Below, one piece after another: positions 24,380 to 32,477 of a stretch of DNA of 35,482 nucleotides. How positions within the stretch are numbered: the first letter of the stretch is position 1; each line of letters begins with the position of its first letter. Position numbers and translations under genes: made by a program. Below the pieces are notes generated by a model. That model saw only the letters and a list, made by a program, of their open reading frames with translations, ran no database searches and had not been told where the DNA came from. Source of the DNA: Alsobacter soli (GTDB taxonomy: Bacteria; Pseudomonadota; Alphaproteobacteria; Rhizobiales; Beijerinckiaceae); NCBI RefSeq assembly GCF_003004785.1, contig NZ_PVZS01000030.1, positions 1-35,482 of the forward strand, in the 5' to 3' direction.

Positions 24380-25672
24380 ATGAAGCGAGGCGCTGTCGAC
24401 GCCAAGAAGGGCCCGGGGGGCGCCGGCCCCTTCGCTCTTTTCGAGTGGATGGTGGCGCTGCGCTACCTGCGCGCGCGCCGCCGCGAGGGCTTCATCTCGG
24501 TCATCGCCGGCTTTTCCTTCGCCGGCATCATGCTGGGCGTCGCGACCCTCATCATCGTGCTTTCGGTGATGAACGGCTTCCGGGCCGAACTGCTGAACAA
24601 GATCGTCGGCATCAACGGCCACGTGTTCATCGCCGGCATCGACAAGCCGATGACTGACTATGCCGAGGTCACCGACCAGGCGAACGGCACCCCGGGAGTG
24701 AAGTTCGCCTTCCCGATGGTCGAGGGCCAGGCGCTCGCCTCCTCTCCGAGCGCCGCCGGCGGCGTGCTCGTGCGTGGCGTGCGCGAGCAGGACATCGGTC
24801 AGATCCCGGCCATCGGCGGCACGGTGAAGCAGGGCACGCTGGAGAACTTCGACAAGTCGGGCGGCGTGGCCATTGGCCGGCGCCTCGCCGAGCAGCTCTT
24901 CATCCGTCCCGGCGACACCCTCACGCTGACCGCCCCGAAAGGGGCGGAGACGCCGTTTGGCGTCGCCCCGCGCATCAAGAGCTACCCGGTGGTCGCCGTG
25001 TTCGAGGTCGGCATGTCCGAGTTCGACTCGGGCTTCGTTTACATGCCGCTGCACGAGGCGCAGGCCTACTTCAACCGCGACGGCGACGTGACCGCCATCG
25101 AGGTCTTCCTCAGCCATCCGGACCGGATCGACGAGGTGAAGGCCGATCTCGAGAAGCACATCAGCCGCCCGATGATCCTCTCGGACTGGCGCCAGCGGAA
25201 CAAGACGTTCTTCGGCGTGCTGGAGGTGGAGCGGAACGTGATGTTCCTCATCCTCATGCTGATCGTGCTGGTGGCCGCGCTCAACATCATCTCCGGCCTG
25301 ATCATGCTGGTGAAGGATAAGAGCCAGGACATCGCGATCCTGCGCACCATGGGCGCCACGCGTGGCGCCATCATGCGCATCTTCCTCATCACCGGGGCCG
25401 CCATCGGGGTGGTCGGCACCTTCGCGGGCTTCCTGCTGGGGCTGGTGGTGAGCCTCAACGTGGAGCACATCCGCGCCTTCATCTCGCGGATGACCAACAC
25501 GAACCTGTTCCCGGCCGAGTTCTACTTCCTCAGCAGCCTGCCCTCGCAGGTGGACCCGCGCGAGGTGGTCACCATCGTGACCCTCGCGCTCATCCTTTCG
25601 CTGCTGGCGACCCTCTATCCTTCCTGGCGCGCCGCCCGGCTCGATCCGGTCGAGGCGCTTCGCTACGAGTGA
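24380..25672 (+). CDS. lolC: Lipoprotein-releasing ABC transporter permease (LolC/E family)
   Basis: A 430-residue inner-membrane permease of the MacB/LolC type. There are four transmembrane helices: about 39-63, 285-310, 333-361 and 394-416. A large periplasmic domain lies between the first and second. [22 protein letters not shown] shortened as [13 protein letters not shown] at the N-terminus, [20 protein letters not shown] and the C-terminal [19 protein letters not shown] are signature segments. With LolD it extracts outer-membrane lipoproteins from the inner membrane and passes them to LolA. Only one permease gene is present here, so it probably works as a homodimer, as described for LolF-type transporters (inference; a second copy could lie elsewhere). 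Seven-base gap to proS. Confidence 0.94.
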   Translation: MKRGAVDAKKGPGGAGPFALFEWMVALRYLRARRREGFISVIAGFSFAGIMLGVATLIIVLSVMNGFRAELLNKIVGINGHVFIAGIDKPMTDYAEVTDQANGTPGVKFAFPMVEGQALASSPSAAGGVLVRGVREQDIGQIPAIGGTVKQGTLENFDKSGGVAIGRRLAEQLFIRPGDTLTLTAPKGAETPFGVAPRIKSYPVVAVFEVGMSEFDSGFVYMPLHEAQAYFNRDGDVTAIEVFLSHPDRIDEVKADLEKHISRPMILSDWRQRNKTFFGVLEVERNVMFLILMLIVLVAALNIISGLIMLVKDKSQDIAILRTMGATRGAIMRIFLITGAAIGVVGTFAGFLLGLVVSLNVEHIRAFISRMTNTNLFPAEFYFLSSLPSQVDPREVVTIVTLALILSLLATLYPSWRAARLDPVEALRYE

Positions 25673-25676
25673 GCGC

Positions 25677-26381
25677 ATGACCGATCGCTCGGCCGAGGAC
25701 GACTACCCGGCGCTCTACCTCTACGGTGTCCAGCGCCGCTTCGCGGAGGGCGACCACGCGCTGGAGATCCTGCGCGGCTGCGACCTCGCGGTCTGGGCGG
25801 GCCAGTCGGTCGCGCTGATCGCGCCCTCCGGCACCGGCAAATCGACCCTGCTGCAGATCGCCGGCCTGCTCGAGAAGCCTGACGGCGGCGAGGTCTATGT
25901 CGACAAGAAGGCCACCGTGAACCTGCCGGACGACGAGCGCACGGCCCTGCGCCGCAACGCCATCGGCTTCGTTTACCAGTCGCACCACCTGCTGCCGGAG
26001 TTCTCCGCCCTGGAGAACGTCATGCTGCCCCAACTCATCCGCGGGTTGGGCAAGGCCGAAGCCGCGGACCGCGCCGCCGGCCTGCTGCATTACCTGGGGC
26101 TGGGCGAGCGCCTGAAGCATCGCCCGTCGGAGCTGTCCGGCGGCGAACAGCAGCGCGTGGCCATCGCCCGCTCCGTCGCCAACGCCCCGCGCGTGCTGCT
26201 GGCCGACGAGCCCACCGGCAACCTCGACCCGCACACCTCCCACCACGTCTTCGGCATCCTCACGCGCCTGGTGAAGGAGACCGGCCTCGCCGCCATCGTG
26301 GCGACCCACAACCTGGACCTCGCCGCCCAGATGGACCGCCGCGTGACGATCCGCGAGGGAAAGGTTGTGGAACTGGCCTGA
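25677..26381 (+). CDS. lolD: Lipoprotein-releasing ABC transporter ATP-binding protein
   Basis: A 234-residue ATPase. Walker A is APSGTGKST (about residues 52-60), followed by [16 protein letters not shown]. The Q-loop is in [21 protein letters not shown], a segment typical of LolD. The ABC signature is [14 protein letters not shown] (about 153), Walker B is [12 protein letters not shown] (about 172) and the H-loop is VATHNLDLA. It powers the lolC permease, four bases upstream. It is the last gene of the proS-lolC-lolD run; a tandem repeat array follows, and no ordinary terminator was seen. Confidence 0.96.
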   Translation: MTDRSAEDDYPALYLYGVQRRFAEGDHALEILRGCDLAVWAGQSVALIAPSGTGKSTLLQIAGLLEKPDGGEVYVDKKATVNLPDDERTALRRNAIGFVYQSHHLLPEFSALENVMLPQLIRGLGKAEAADRAAGLLHYLGLGERLKHRPSELSGGEQQRVAIARSVANAPRVLLADEPTGNLDPHTSHHVFGILTRLVKETGLAAIVATHNLDLAAQMDRRVTIREGKVVELA

Positions 26382-26400
26382 CCGGGCCTGGAGTAGGTCC

Positions 26401-27805
26401 GCCCCTCTCACCGTCTTGGCCGGGATTGGGCGGCGCTCTGCCCCTCTCACCGTCATGGCCGGGCTCGTCCCGGCCATCCACGCGCATGGGCTGGGCGTGG
26501 ATGCCCGGGACAAGCCCGGGCATGACGAGTAAGAAGGATCTAGGGGGGCTGGTCACGGCAAACAGCCACCCATCATCGCGAGCGCAGCGAAGCGATCCAG
26601 GAGGATCGGGCTGGCGCTCTGCCCCTCTCACCGTCATGGCCGGGCTCGTCCCGGCCATCCACGCGCATGGGCCGGGCGTGGATGCCCGGGACAAGCCCGG
26701 GCATGACGAGGAAGGATGATCTAGGGGGGGCTGCTCACGGAAAACAGCCACCCGTCATCGCGAGCGCAGCGAAGCGATCCAGATGGATTGGGCTGGCGCT
26801 CTGCCCCTCTCAACGTCATGGCCGGGCTCGTCCAGGCCATCCACGCGTGCGGCCCGGGCGTGGATGCCCGGGACAAGCCCGGGCATGACGAGGAAGAATG
26901 ATCTAGGGGGGCTGGTCACGGCAAACAGCCACCCATCATCGCGAGCGCAGCGAAGCGATCCAGGAGGATCGGGCTGGCGCTCTGCCCCTCTCACCGTCAT
27001 GGCCGGGCTCGTCCCGGCCATCCACGCGCATGGGCCGGGCGTGGATGCCCGGGACAAGCCCGGGCATGACGAGGAAGGATGATCTAGGGGGGGCTGGTCA
27101 CGGAAAACAGCCACCCGTCATCGCGAGCGCAGCGAAGCGATCCAGATGGATTGGGCTGGCGCTCTGCCCCTCTCAACGTCATGGCCGGGCTCGTCCAGGC
27201 CATCCACGCGTGCGGCCCGGGCGTGGATGCCCGGGACAAGCCCGGGCATGACGAGGAAGAATGATCTAGGGGGGCTGGTCACGGCAAACAGCCACCCATC
27301 ATCGCGAGCGCAGCGAAGCGATCCAGGAGGATCGGGCTGGCGCTCTGCCCCTCTCACCGTCATGGCCGGGCTCGTCCCGGCCATCCACGCGCATGGGCCG
27401 GGCGTGGATGCCCGGGACAAGCCCGGGCATGACGAGGAAGGATGATCTAGGGGGGGCTGCTCACGGAAAACAGCCACCCGTCATCGCGAGCGCAGCGAAG
27501 CGATCCAGATGGATTGGGCTGGCGCTCTGCCCCTCTCAACGTCATGGCCGGGCTCGTCCAGGCCATCCACGCGTGCGGCCCGGGCGTGGATGCCCGGGAC
27601 AAGCCCGGGCATGACGAGGAAGAATGATCTAGGGGGGCTGGTCACGGCAAACAGCCACCCATCATCGCGAGCGCAGCGAAGCGATCCAGGAGGATCGGGC
27701 TGGCGCTCTGCCCCTCTCACCGTCATGGCCGGGCTCGTCCCGGCCATCCACGCGCATGGGCCGGGCGTGGATGCCCGGGACAAGCCCGGGCATGACGAGG
27801 AAGAC
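26401..27805. repeat. Higher-order tandem repeat array, 363-base dimer of two ~181-base monomers
   Basis: Seven complete monomers start at 26432, 26613, 26795, 26976, 27158, 27339 and 27521, and a partial eighth starts at 27702. Lengths alternate 181/182 bases. Type A (26613, 26976, 27339, and the 27702 partial) reads CTCACCGTCATGG and ACGCGCATGGGCC. Type B (26795, 27158, 27521) reads CTCAACGTCATGG and ACGCGTGCGGCCC. The first monomer has an A-like first half and a B-like second half. Each monomer contains an imperfect ~32-base inverted repeat (CGTCATGGCCGGGCTCGTCC facing GGACAAGCCCGGGCATGACG) followed by a family I left arm (GCGAGCGCAGCGAAGCGATC). Copies of one type are almost identical. A truncated seed lies at 26401-26431. 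The array occupies the space between convergent lolD and the hydrolase. The short open frames it produces on both strands are repeat artefacts. Confidence 0.92.
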
Positions 27806-27875
27806 GAGCGCGGCGAAGCGATCCAGGAGGGCAGGACGCCCACCTGGCCCCTGGATCGCTTTGTCGTTCGCTCCC
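27806..27875. repeat. Family I repeat at the right edge of the array
   Basis: GACGAGCGCGGCGAAGCGAT followed by CCAGG is a left arm. CCTGGATCGCTTTGTCGTTC and GCTC at about 27851-27874 form the matching right arm. The array thus ends in a complete family I hairpin placed just before the stop of the minus-strand hydrolase gene. Confidence 0.6.
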
Positions 27876-27888
27876 GGGCGTTGACGGG

Positions 27889-28464
27889 CTACCTCGGCAA
27901 CCCGCCCACGAACTCGCCGAACAGCACCAGACCCTCGGGCCACAGCCCCAGGTTCGCGGCCGAGCCGATGTGCCCGCGCCGGCCGACCTCGACCAGCCGC
28001 GAGCCCCAGGCCTGGGCGAATACCCGCGCCCGCTCGATCGTGACGAATTCGTCGTCGTCGCTGGCCACCAGCATGGAGGGGAAGGGCAGGGGCTGCAGGA
28101 TCATCGGCGCGAAGCCGACAGGCCCGTCCGGGATGCCGTCCCGCACGTCCCGGTCCGTAGGCGCGACCAGGAAAGCCCCGGCCACCTTGCGCACCAGCTC
28201 CGGCGCGCCGTCACGCAGGGCGAACAGCATGGTCAGCGACGTGCCCAAGCTGTGTCCAACCAAAACCACTGGCTTTCCTGCCTGCCTCACCGCAGCCTGC
28301 AGCCGGGCCAGCCAGGCCGCATAGACGGGGCGATCCCAGTCGTCCTGCTCGACGCGGCGGAAGGCGGGAAAGGCCCGCTCCCACTGCCATTGCCAGTGTT
28401 CGGGCCCCGAGCCATGCCATCCCGGCAGCACCAGGATGGTGAATGCGTCCAGCGCCCCAGCCAT
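27889..28464 (-). CDS. RBBP9/YdeN family alpha/beta hydrolase
   Basis: A 191-residue serine hydrolase. FTILVLPGWHGSGPEHWQWQW is the family N-terminus (strand plus oxyanion region, here shortened as VLPGWHGSGPEHWQ). The nucleophile elbow is VLVGHSLGTS (Ser at about 73). The acid is in MLVASDDDEFV and the catalytic His in RRGHIGSAANLGLWPEG. The pattern GHIN-(S/A)-xSGLGxWPEG of the family is clear. Members are small cytosolic esterases with poorly defined substrates. The ATG at 28462-28464 begins MAGALDAFTILVLPG. Its 3' end faces the tandem array. Confidence 0.93.
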   Translation of the reverse strand: MAGALDAFTILVLPGWHGSGPEHWQWQWERAFPAFRRVEQDDWDRPVYAAWLARLQAAVRQAGKPVVLVGHSLGTSLTMLFALRDGAPELVRKVAGAFLVAPTDRDVRDGIPDGPVGFAPMILQPLPFPSMLVASDDDEFVTIERARVFAQAWGSRLVEVGRRGHIGSAANLGLWPEGLVLFGEFVGGLPR

Positions 28465-28595
28465 GCCGATCCCAGTCCCGTCCGAGCCGGCGTTAACCCT
28501 AGGCGGTGGATTCCGGGAACGTCAACGAGACATGCTTGCAACGAGAACAAAAATCGAACAAGCTAAGTGCATAGACAGAACACGGAGGTTCCGCC

Positions 28596-28691
28596 ATGGT
28601 CCGCACCTTCATCGCCGATGTCGCCGAGCTCGCCGCCCTGGGCTCCTTCGCTGCCGCCATCCTGGTCTGGGCGCAGTTCGTGGGCGCCTGA
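28596..28691 (+). CDS. Candidate 31-residue membrane peptide
   Basis: ATG at 28596, stop TGA at 28689-28691. The translation begins MVRTFIADVAELAALGSF and continues AAAILVWAQFVGA. A short amphipathic start is followed by one hydrophobic helix long enough to span the membrane. The ribosome site is strong: ACGGAGG seven bases before the ATG. The ~130 bases upstream are unusually A-rich (GAGAACAAAAATCGAAC), as expected for a promoter or leader. It sits 90 bases before dnaE on the same strand, in a 317-base gap between the hydrolase and dnaE with nothing else recognised. No family assigned; similar tiny single-helix proteins exist in Rhizobiales, but I cannot name one. It could alternatively be a leader peptide for dnaE. 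Confidence 0.55.
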   Translation: MVRTFIADVAELAALGSFAAAILVWAQFVGA

Positions 28692-28781
28692 CGGGAGCCG
28701 TCCCCAGCCGCGTCGTCGCGCCGGCTGGACCCGGCGGCCGGGCGCGGTAAACATGCCGGGCTCGCCAGGGAGACCACAGCG

Positions 28782-31700
28782 TTGAGTCGCATTCTCGGAG
28801 ACGTCGGCTTCGTGCACCTGCACGTGCACTCCTCCTTCTCGCTGCTGGAAGGGGCGCTGCGCATCGACGAACTGAAGAAGCTCGCGCTGAAGGACGCCAT
28901 GCCCGCCCTGGCGCTGACCGACAGCAACAACCTGTTCGGCGCGCTCGAGTTCTCCGAGAAGATCTCCGGGGCCGGCATCCAGCCGATCACGGGCATCGAA
29001 CTCTCGGTCGAGTTCGGGGACGAGAAGCCCAGCCGCAACGGCCTGCCGCCGGCGCGGCCCAGCCTCGTGCTGCTGGCCATGACGGCCACCGGCTACGCCA
29101 ATCTCATGCTGCTGAGCTCCCGCGCCTATATGGGCCCCGCGCCCGGAGAGCCGCCGCATGTGCAGATCGACGAGTTGCTGCGCCTCAGCGAAGGCCTGAT
29201 CTGCCTCACCGGCGGGCCGGACGGGCCCATCGACAAGGCGCTGGCGGCCGGCCAGACCGACATGGCGACAGCGCGCCTTGGCGCGCTCGCCGGGGCCTTC
29301 GGCGACCGGGTCTACGTGGAGATCCAGCGCCACGGGCTGGATGGGGAAAGCGCCGTTGAGGGAGACCTCATCGCGCTCGCCTATGATAAGCGCCTGCCGA
29401 TCGTCGGCACGAACGAGCCTTACTTCCCCAAGCCGGACGACTACGAGGCCCACGACGCGCTGCTCGCCATCGCGGAGGGGCGGCTGGTGTCCGATCCCGA
29501 CCGGCGCCGCCTCTCGCCCGACCACGCCTTCAAGACGCGGGCCGAGATGGTGGCGATCTTCAAGGACCTGCCGGAGGCCGCCGCCAACACGGTCGAGATC
29601 GCCATGCGCTGCAGCTACCGGCCGCGCACCGGCAAGCCGATCCTGCCGCGCTTCACCACGGGCGACCACGAGGACCCGGCGCTCGTGGTGGCCGAGGAAG
29701 CGGCCGAGCTGCGCCGCCAGGCGCACGAGGGCTTGGCCCGTCGAATCGCCAACCACGGCATCTCGCCCGACCTGACCGAGGAGGACTACTACAAGCGCCT
29801 TGACTTCGAGCTCTCGGTCATCGAGCGCATGAAGTACCCCGGCTACTTCCTGATCGTGGCCGACTTCATCAAGTGGGCGAAGTCGCAGGACATCCCGGTT
29901 GGCCCGGGGCGCGGCTCCGGCGCCGGCTCCCTCGTCGCCTACGCCACCACCATCACCGACCTCGATCCGCTGCGGTTCGGCCTCTTGTTCGAGCGCTTCC
30001 TCAACCCGGAACGCGTGTCGATGCCGGACTTCGACGTCGACTTCTGCCAGGACCGGCGCGAGGAGGTGATCCGCTACGTCCAGGGCCGCTACGGCCACGA
30101 CCGCGTGGCGCAGATCATCACCTTCGGCTCCCTGCTCGCCCGCGGCGTCATGCGCGACGTCGGCCGCGTGATGTCGATGTCCTACGGCCAGGTGGACAAG
30201 CTGACCAAGCTCGTGCCCCAGAACCCGGCCAATCCCGTGACGCTGGCCCAGGCCATCGAGGGCGAGCCCAAGCTGCAGCAGGCCGCCGAGGAGGATCCCG
30301 TCGTCGGCCGCATGCTGACGGTCGCGCAGAAGCTGGAAGGCCTCTACCGCCACGCCTCGACCCACGCGGCCGGCATCGTGATCGGCGACCGGCCGCTCGA
30401 GCAGATCGTGCCGCTCTACCGCGATCCGAAGTCGGACATGCCGGTCACCCAGTTCAACATGAAATGGGTGGAGCCGGCCGGCCTCGTGAAGTTCGACTTC
30501 CTCGGCCTGAAGACGCTCACCACGCTCAAGACCGCCGTGAACCTGATCAAGCAGCGCGGCGTCGTGATCGACCTGTCCGCCATCCCCATCGACGACCGGA
30601 CCACCTACGAGATGCTGGGCCGCGGCGAGACGGTCGCGGTGTTCCAGGTGGAATCGGCCGGCATGCGCAAGGCGCTGGTGGAGATGCGCGCCGACCGCTT
30701 CGAGGACATCATCGCCCTTGTGGCGCTCTATCGGCCGGGCCCCATGGCCAACATCCCGGTCTATTGCGCCCGCAAGCACGGCGAGGAGGAGCCGGATTTC
30801 CTCCATCCCAAGCTCGAGCCCGTGCTCAAGGAGACCCAGGGCGTCATCATCTACCAGGAACAGGTGATGCAGATCGCCCAGATCCTGTCGGGCTACTCCC
30901 TCGGCGAAGCGGACCTTCTGCGCCGCGCCATGGGCAAGAAGATCAAGGCCGAGATGGAGGTTCAGCGCGTCCGTTTCGTGGACGGCGCCGTGGAGCGCGG
31001 CCTCGACCGCCAGCAGGCCGACACCATCTTCGACCTGCTCGCCAAGTTCGCCGACTACGGCTTCAACAAGTCCCACGCCGCAGCCTACGCGCTGGTCGCC
31101 TACCAGACCGCCTACCTCAAGGCGAACTACCCGGTCGAGTTCCTGGCCGCGTCCATGACGCTCGACATGTCCAACACGGACAAGCTGTCGGAATTCCGCC
31201 GCGAGGCCCAGCGCCTGGGCATCGTGGTGGAGCCGCCGAACATCAACCGCTCGGGCGTCACTTTCGAGGTGCACCCGGACGGCAAGGGCGGCTACGCCAT
31301 CCGCTACGCGCTGGCCGCCGTGAAGGGCGTCGGGGTGCAGGCGGTGGAGAGCCTGGTGGCGGCCCGCAACGAGGGCGGCCCGTTCAAGGACCTGTCCGAC
31401 CTCGCCCGGCGCCTCAACCCGCGCATGCTCAACAAGCGCACGCTGGAGAACCTGATCGCCGCCGGCGCGCTGGACGACCTGGAGCGCGACCGCGCACGCT
31501 GCGTCGCCGCGCTCGACGCCATCATGGCCGAGGCCAACCGGACCCAGGAGCAGGCCGCCGCGGGACAGGCGGACATCTTCGGCAGCGTCGGCCAGCTCGA
31601 GCCCATCCGGGTGCCGCCCTACGAGCCGTGGCTGCCGTCCGAGCGCCTGCAGCGCGAATACGACGCCATCGGCTTCTTCCTCACCGGCCATCCGCTGGAC

Positions 31701-32255
31701 GAATACGCCCACGTGCTGGAGCGCCTGCGCGTCCAGCGCTGGGCCGACTTCGCCCGCGCCGTGCGCGGCGGCGCCTCCATGGGCCGCGTCGCCGCCACCG
31801 TGCTCGACAGGAGCGAGCGGCGCACCAAGTCGGGCTCCAAGATGGGAATCTTCGCCCTCTCGGACCAGAGCGGGCACTTCGAGGCCATCATCTTCTCCGA
31901 GGGCCTGAACCAGTATCGAGATCTCCTCGAGCCGGGCCGCGCCGTGGTGCTCACGCTCCAGGCCTCCGCCGAGGGCGAGGAGGTGAGGGCGCGCATCGGC
32001 ACGGCCGAGCCGCTCGACGTCGCCGCCGAAAAGCTGAAGAGCGCCATGCGCATCTTCCTGCGCGACGAGAAGCCCGTGCGCAGCATCCAGGAACGCCTGC
32101 GCGAGCGCGGCGACGGCGAGATCTCGCTGGTGCTGATGCTGGAGCAGGGGCAGCGCGAGGTGGAGGTGAAGCTGCCTGGCCGCTACAAGGCCACGCCCCA
32201 GATCGCCGGCGCGCTCAAGGCCGTGCCAGGCGTCGTCGCCGTGGAGTTCGCTTAG
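28782..32255 (+). CDS. dnaE: DNA polymerase III subunit alpha
   Basis: A 1157-residue replicative polymerase, the same size as E. coli DnaE. The N-terminal PHP domain (about 1-280) starts FVHLHVHSSFSLLEGALRI. The palm carries PGRGSGAGSLVAY and the catalytic aspartates in MPDFDVDFCQDRR (about residues 413-420). The third Asp is in VKFDFLGLKTL (about 570). ADYGFNKSHAAAYALVAYQT, the helix-hairpin-helix segment and an OB fold (about 990-1075, VAATVLDRSERRTKSG) follow. The start is TTG at 28782, preceded by AGGGAGA; it gives (M)SRILGDVGFVHLHVHS. No better codon is in frame nearby. Family members act with the epsilon exonuclease, beta clamp and tau complex. Confidence 0.97.
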   Translation: MSRILGDVGFVHLHVHSSFSLLEGALRIDELKKLALKDAMPALALTDSNNLFGALEFSEKISGAGIQPITGIELSVEFGDEKPSRNGLPPARPSLVLLAMTATGYANLMLLSSRAYMGPAPGEPPHVQIDELLRLSEGLICLTGGPDGPIDKALAAGQTDMATARLGALAGAFGDRVYVEIQRHGLDGESAVEGDLIALAYDKRLPIVGTNEPYFPKPDDYEAHDALLAIAEGRLVSDPDRRRLSPDHAFKTRAEMVAIFKDLPEAAANTVEIAMRCSYRPRTGKPILPRFTTGDHEDPALVVAEEAAELRRQAHEGLARRIANHGISPDLTEEDYYKRLDFELSVIERMKYPGYFLIVADFIKWAKSQDIPVGPGRGSGAGSLVAYATTITDLDPLRFGLLFERFLNPERVSMPDFDVDFCQDRREEVIRYVQGRYGHDRVAQIITFGSLLARGVMRDVGRVMSMSYGQVDKLTKLVPQNPANPVTLAQAIEGEPKLQQAAEEDPVVGRMLTVAQKLEGLYRHASTHAAGIVIGDRPLEQIVPLYRDPKSDMPVTQFNMKWVEPAGLVKFDFLGLKTLTTLKTAVNLIKQRGVVIDLSAIPIDDRTTYEMLGRGETVAVFQVESAGMRKALVEMRADRFEDIIALVALYRPGPMANIPVYCARKHGEEEPDFLHPKLEPVLKETQGVIIYQEQVMQIAQILSGYSLGEADLLRRAMGKKIKAEMEVQRVRFVDGAVERGLDRQQADTIFDLLAKFADYGFNKSHAAAYALVAYQTAYLKANYPVEFLAASMTLDMSNTDKLSEFRREAQRLGIVVEPPNINRSGVTFEVHPDGKGGYAIRYALAAVKGVGVQAVESLVAARNEGGPFKDLSDLARRLNPRMLNKRTLENLIAAGALDDLERDRARCVAALDAIMAEANRTQEQAAAGQADIFGSVGQLEPIRVPPYEPWLPSERLQREYDAIGFFLTGHPLDEYAHVLERLRVQRWADFARAVRGGASMGRVAATVLDRSERRTKSGSKMGIFALSDQSGHFEAIIFSEGLNQYRDLLEPGRAVVLTLQASAEGEEVRARIGTAEPLDVAAEKLKSAMRIFLRDEKPVRSIQERLRERGDGEISLVLMLEQGQREVEVKLPGRYKATPQIAGALKAVPGVVAVEFA

Positions 32256-32317
32256 GCGGGCGCGAAACCCTCCCGCAAAGGGAAGGGAAGGGGCGAGGGC
32301 GGGCGCCACTGCTCTCA

Positions 32318-32354
32318 CCGTCCTTGCGAGGAGCGCAGCGACGAAGCAATCCAG
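32318..32354. repeat. Family I repeat, solitary left arm
   Basis: CCGTCCTTGCGAGGAGCGCA at the left and AGCAATCCAG at the right match the left arm at 144-180 exactly, but no right arm follows. It lies in the 222-base gap between dnaE and recJ. A TTGACG at 32396-32401 could be a recJ -35, but I see no matching -10. Confidence 0.75.
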
Positions 32355-32477
32355 GGCGGCGGCCGAAGCACCCTGTTGGGGTCGCTTGGCCCCCGTTGAC
32401 GGCAAGACGCCACTTTCCCGTGGACGCCCGTCCGCGCCCGATTCCACGACTCGTCCGCTTCCGCTACACACGGCGGC

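Noticed and set aside
26401-27805. CRISPR array
   Set aside because: Regular spacing suggested it, but units are 181/182 bases and the whole unit repeats; there are no unique spacers and no cas genes.
26426-28324. Repeated 73-120 residue open frames containing MAGLVPAIHA, PGTSPGMT and similar strings on both strands
   Set aside because: They are translations of the tandem repeat array. The same peptides recur every 363 bases in step with the DNA repeat, and both strands are open, as expected for palindromic GC-rich DNA.
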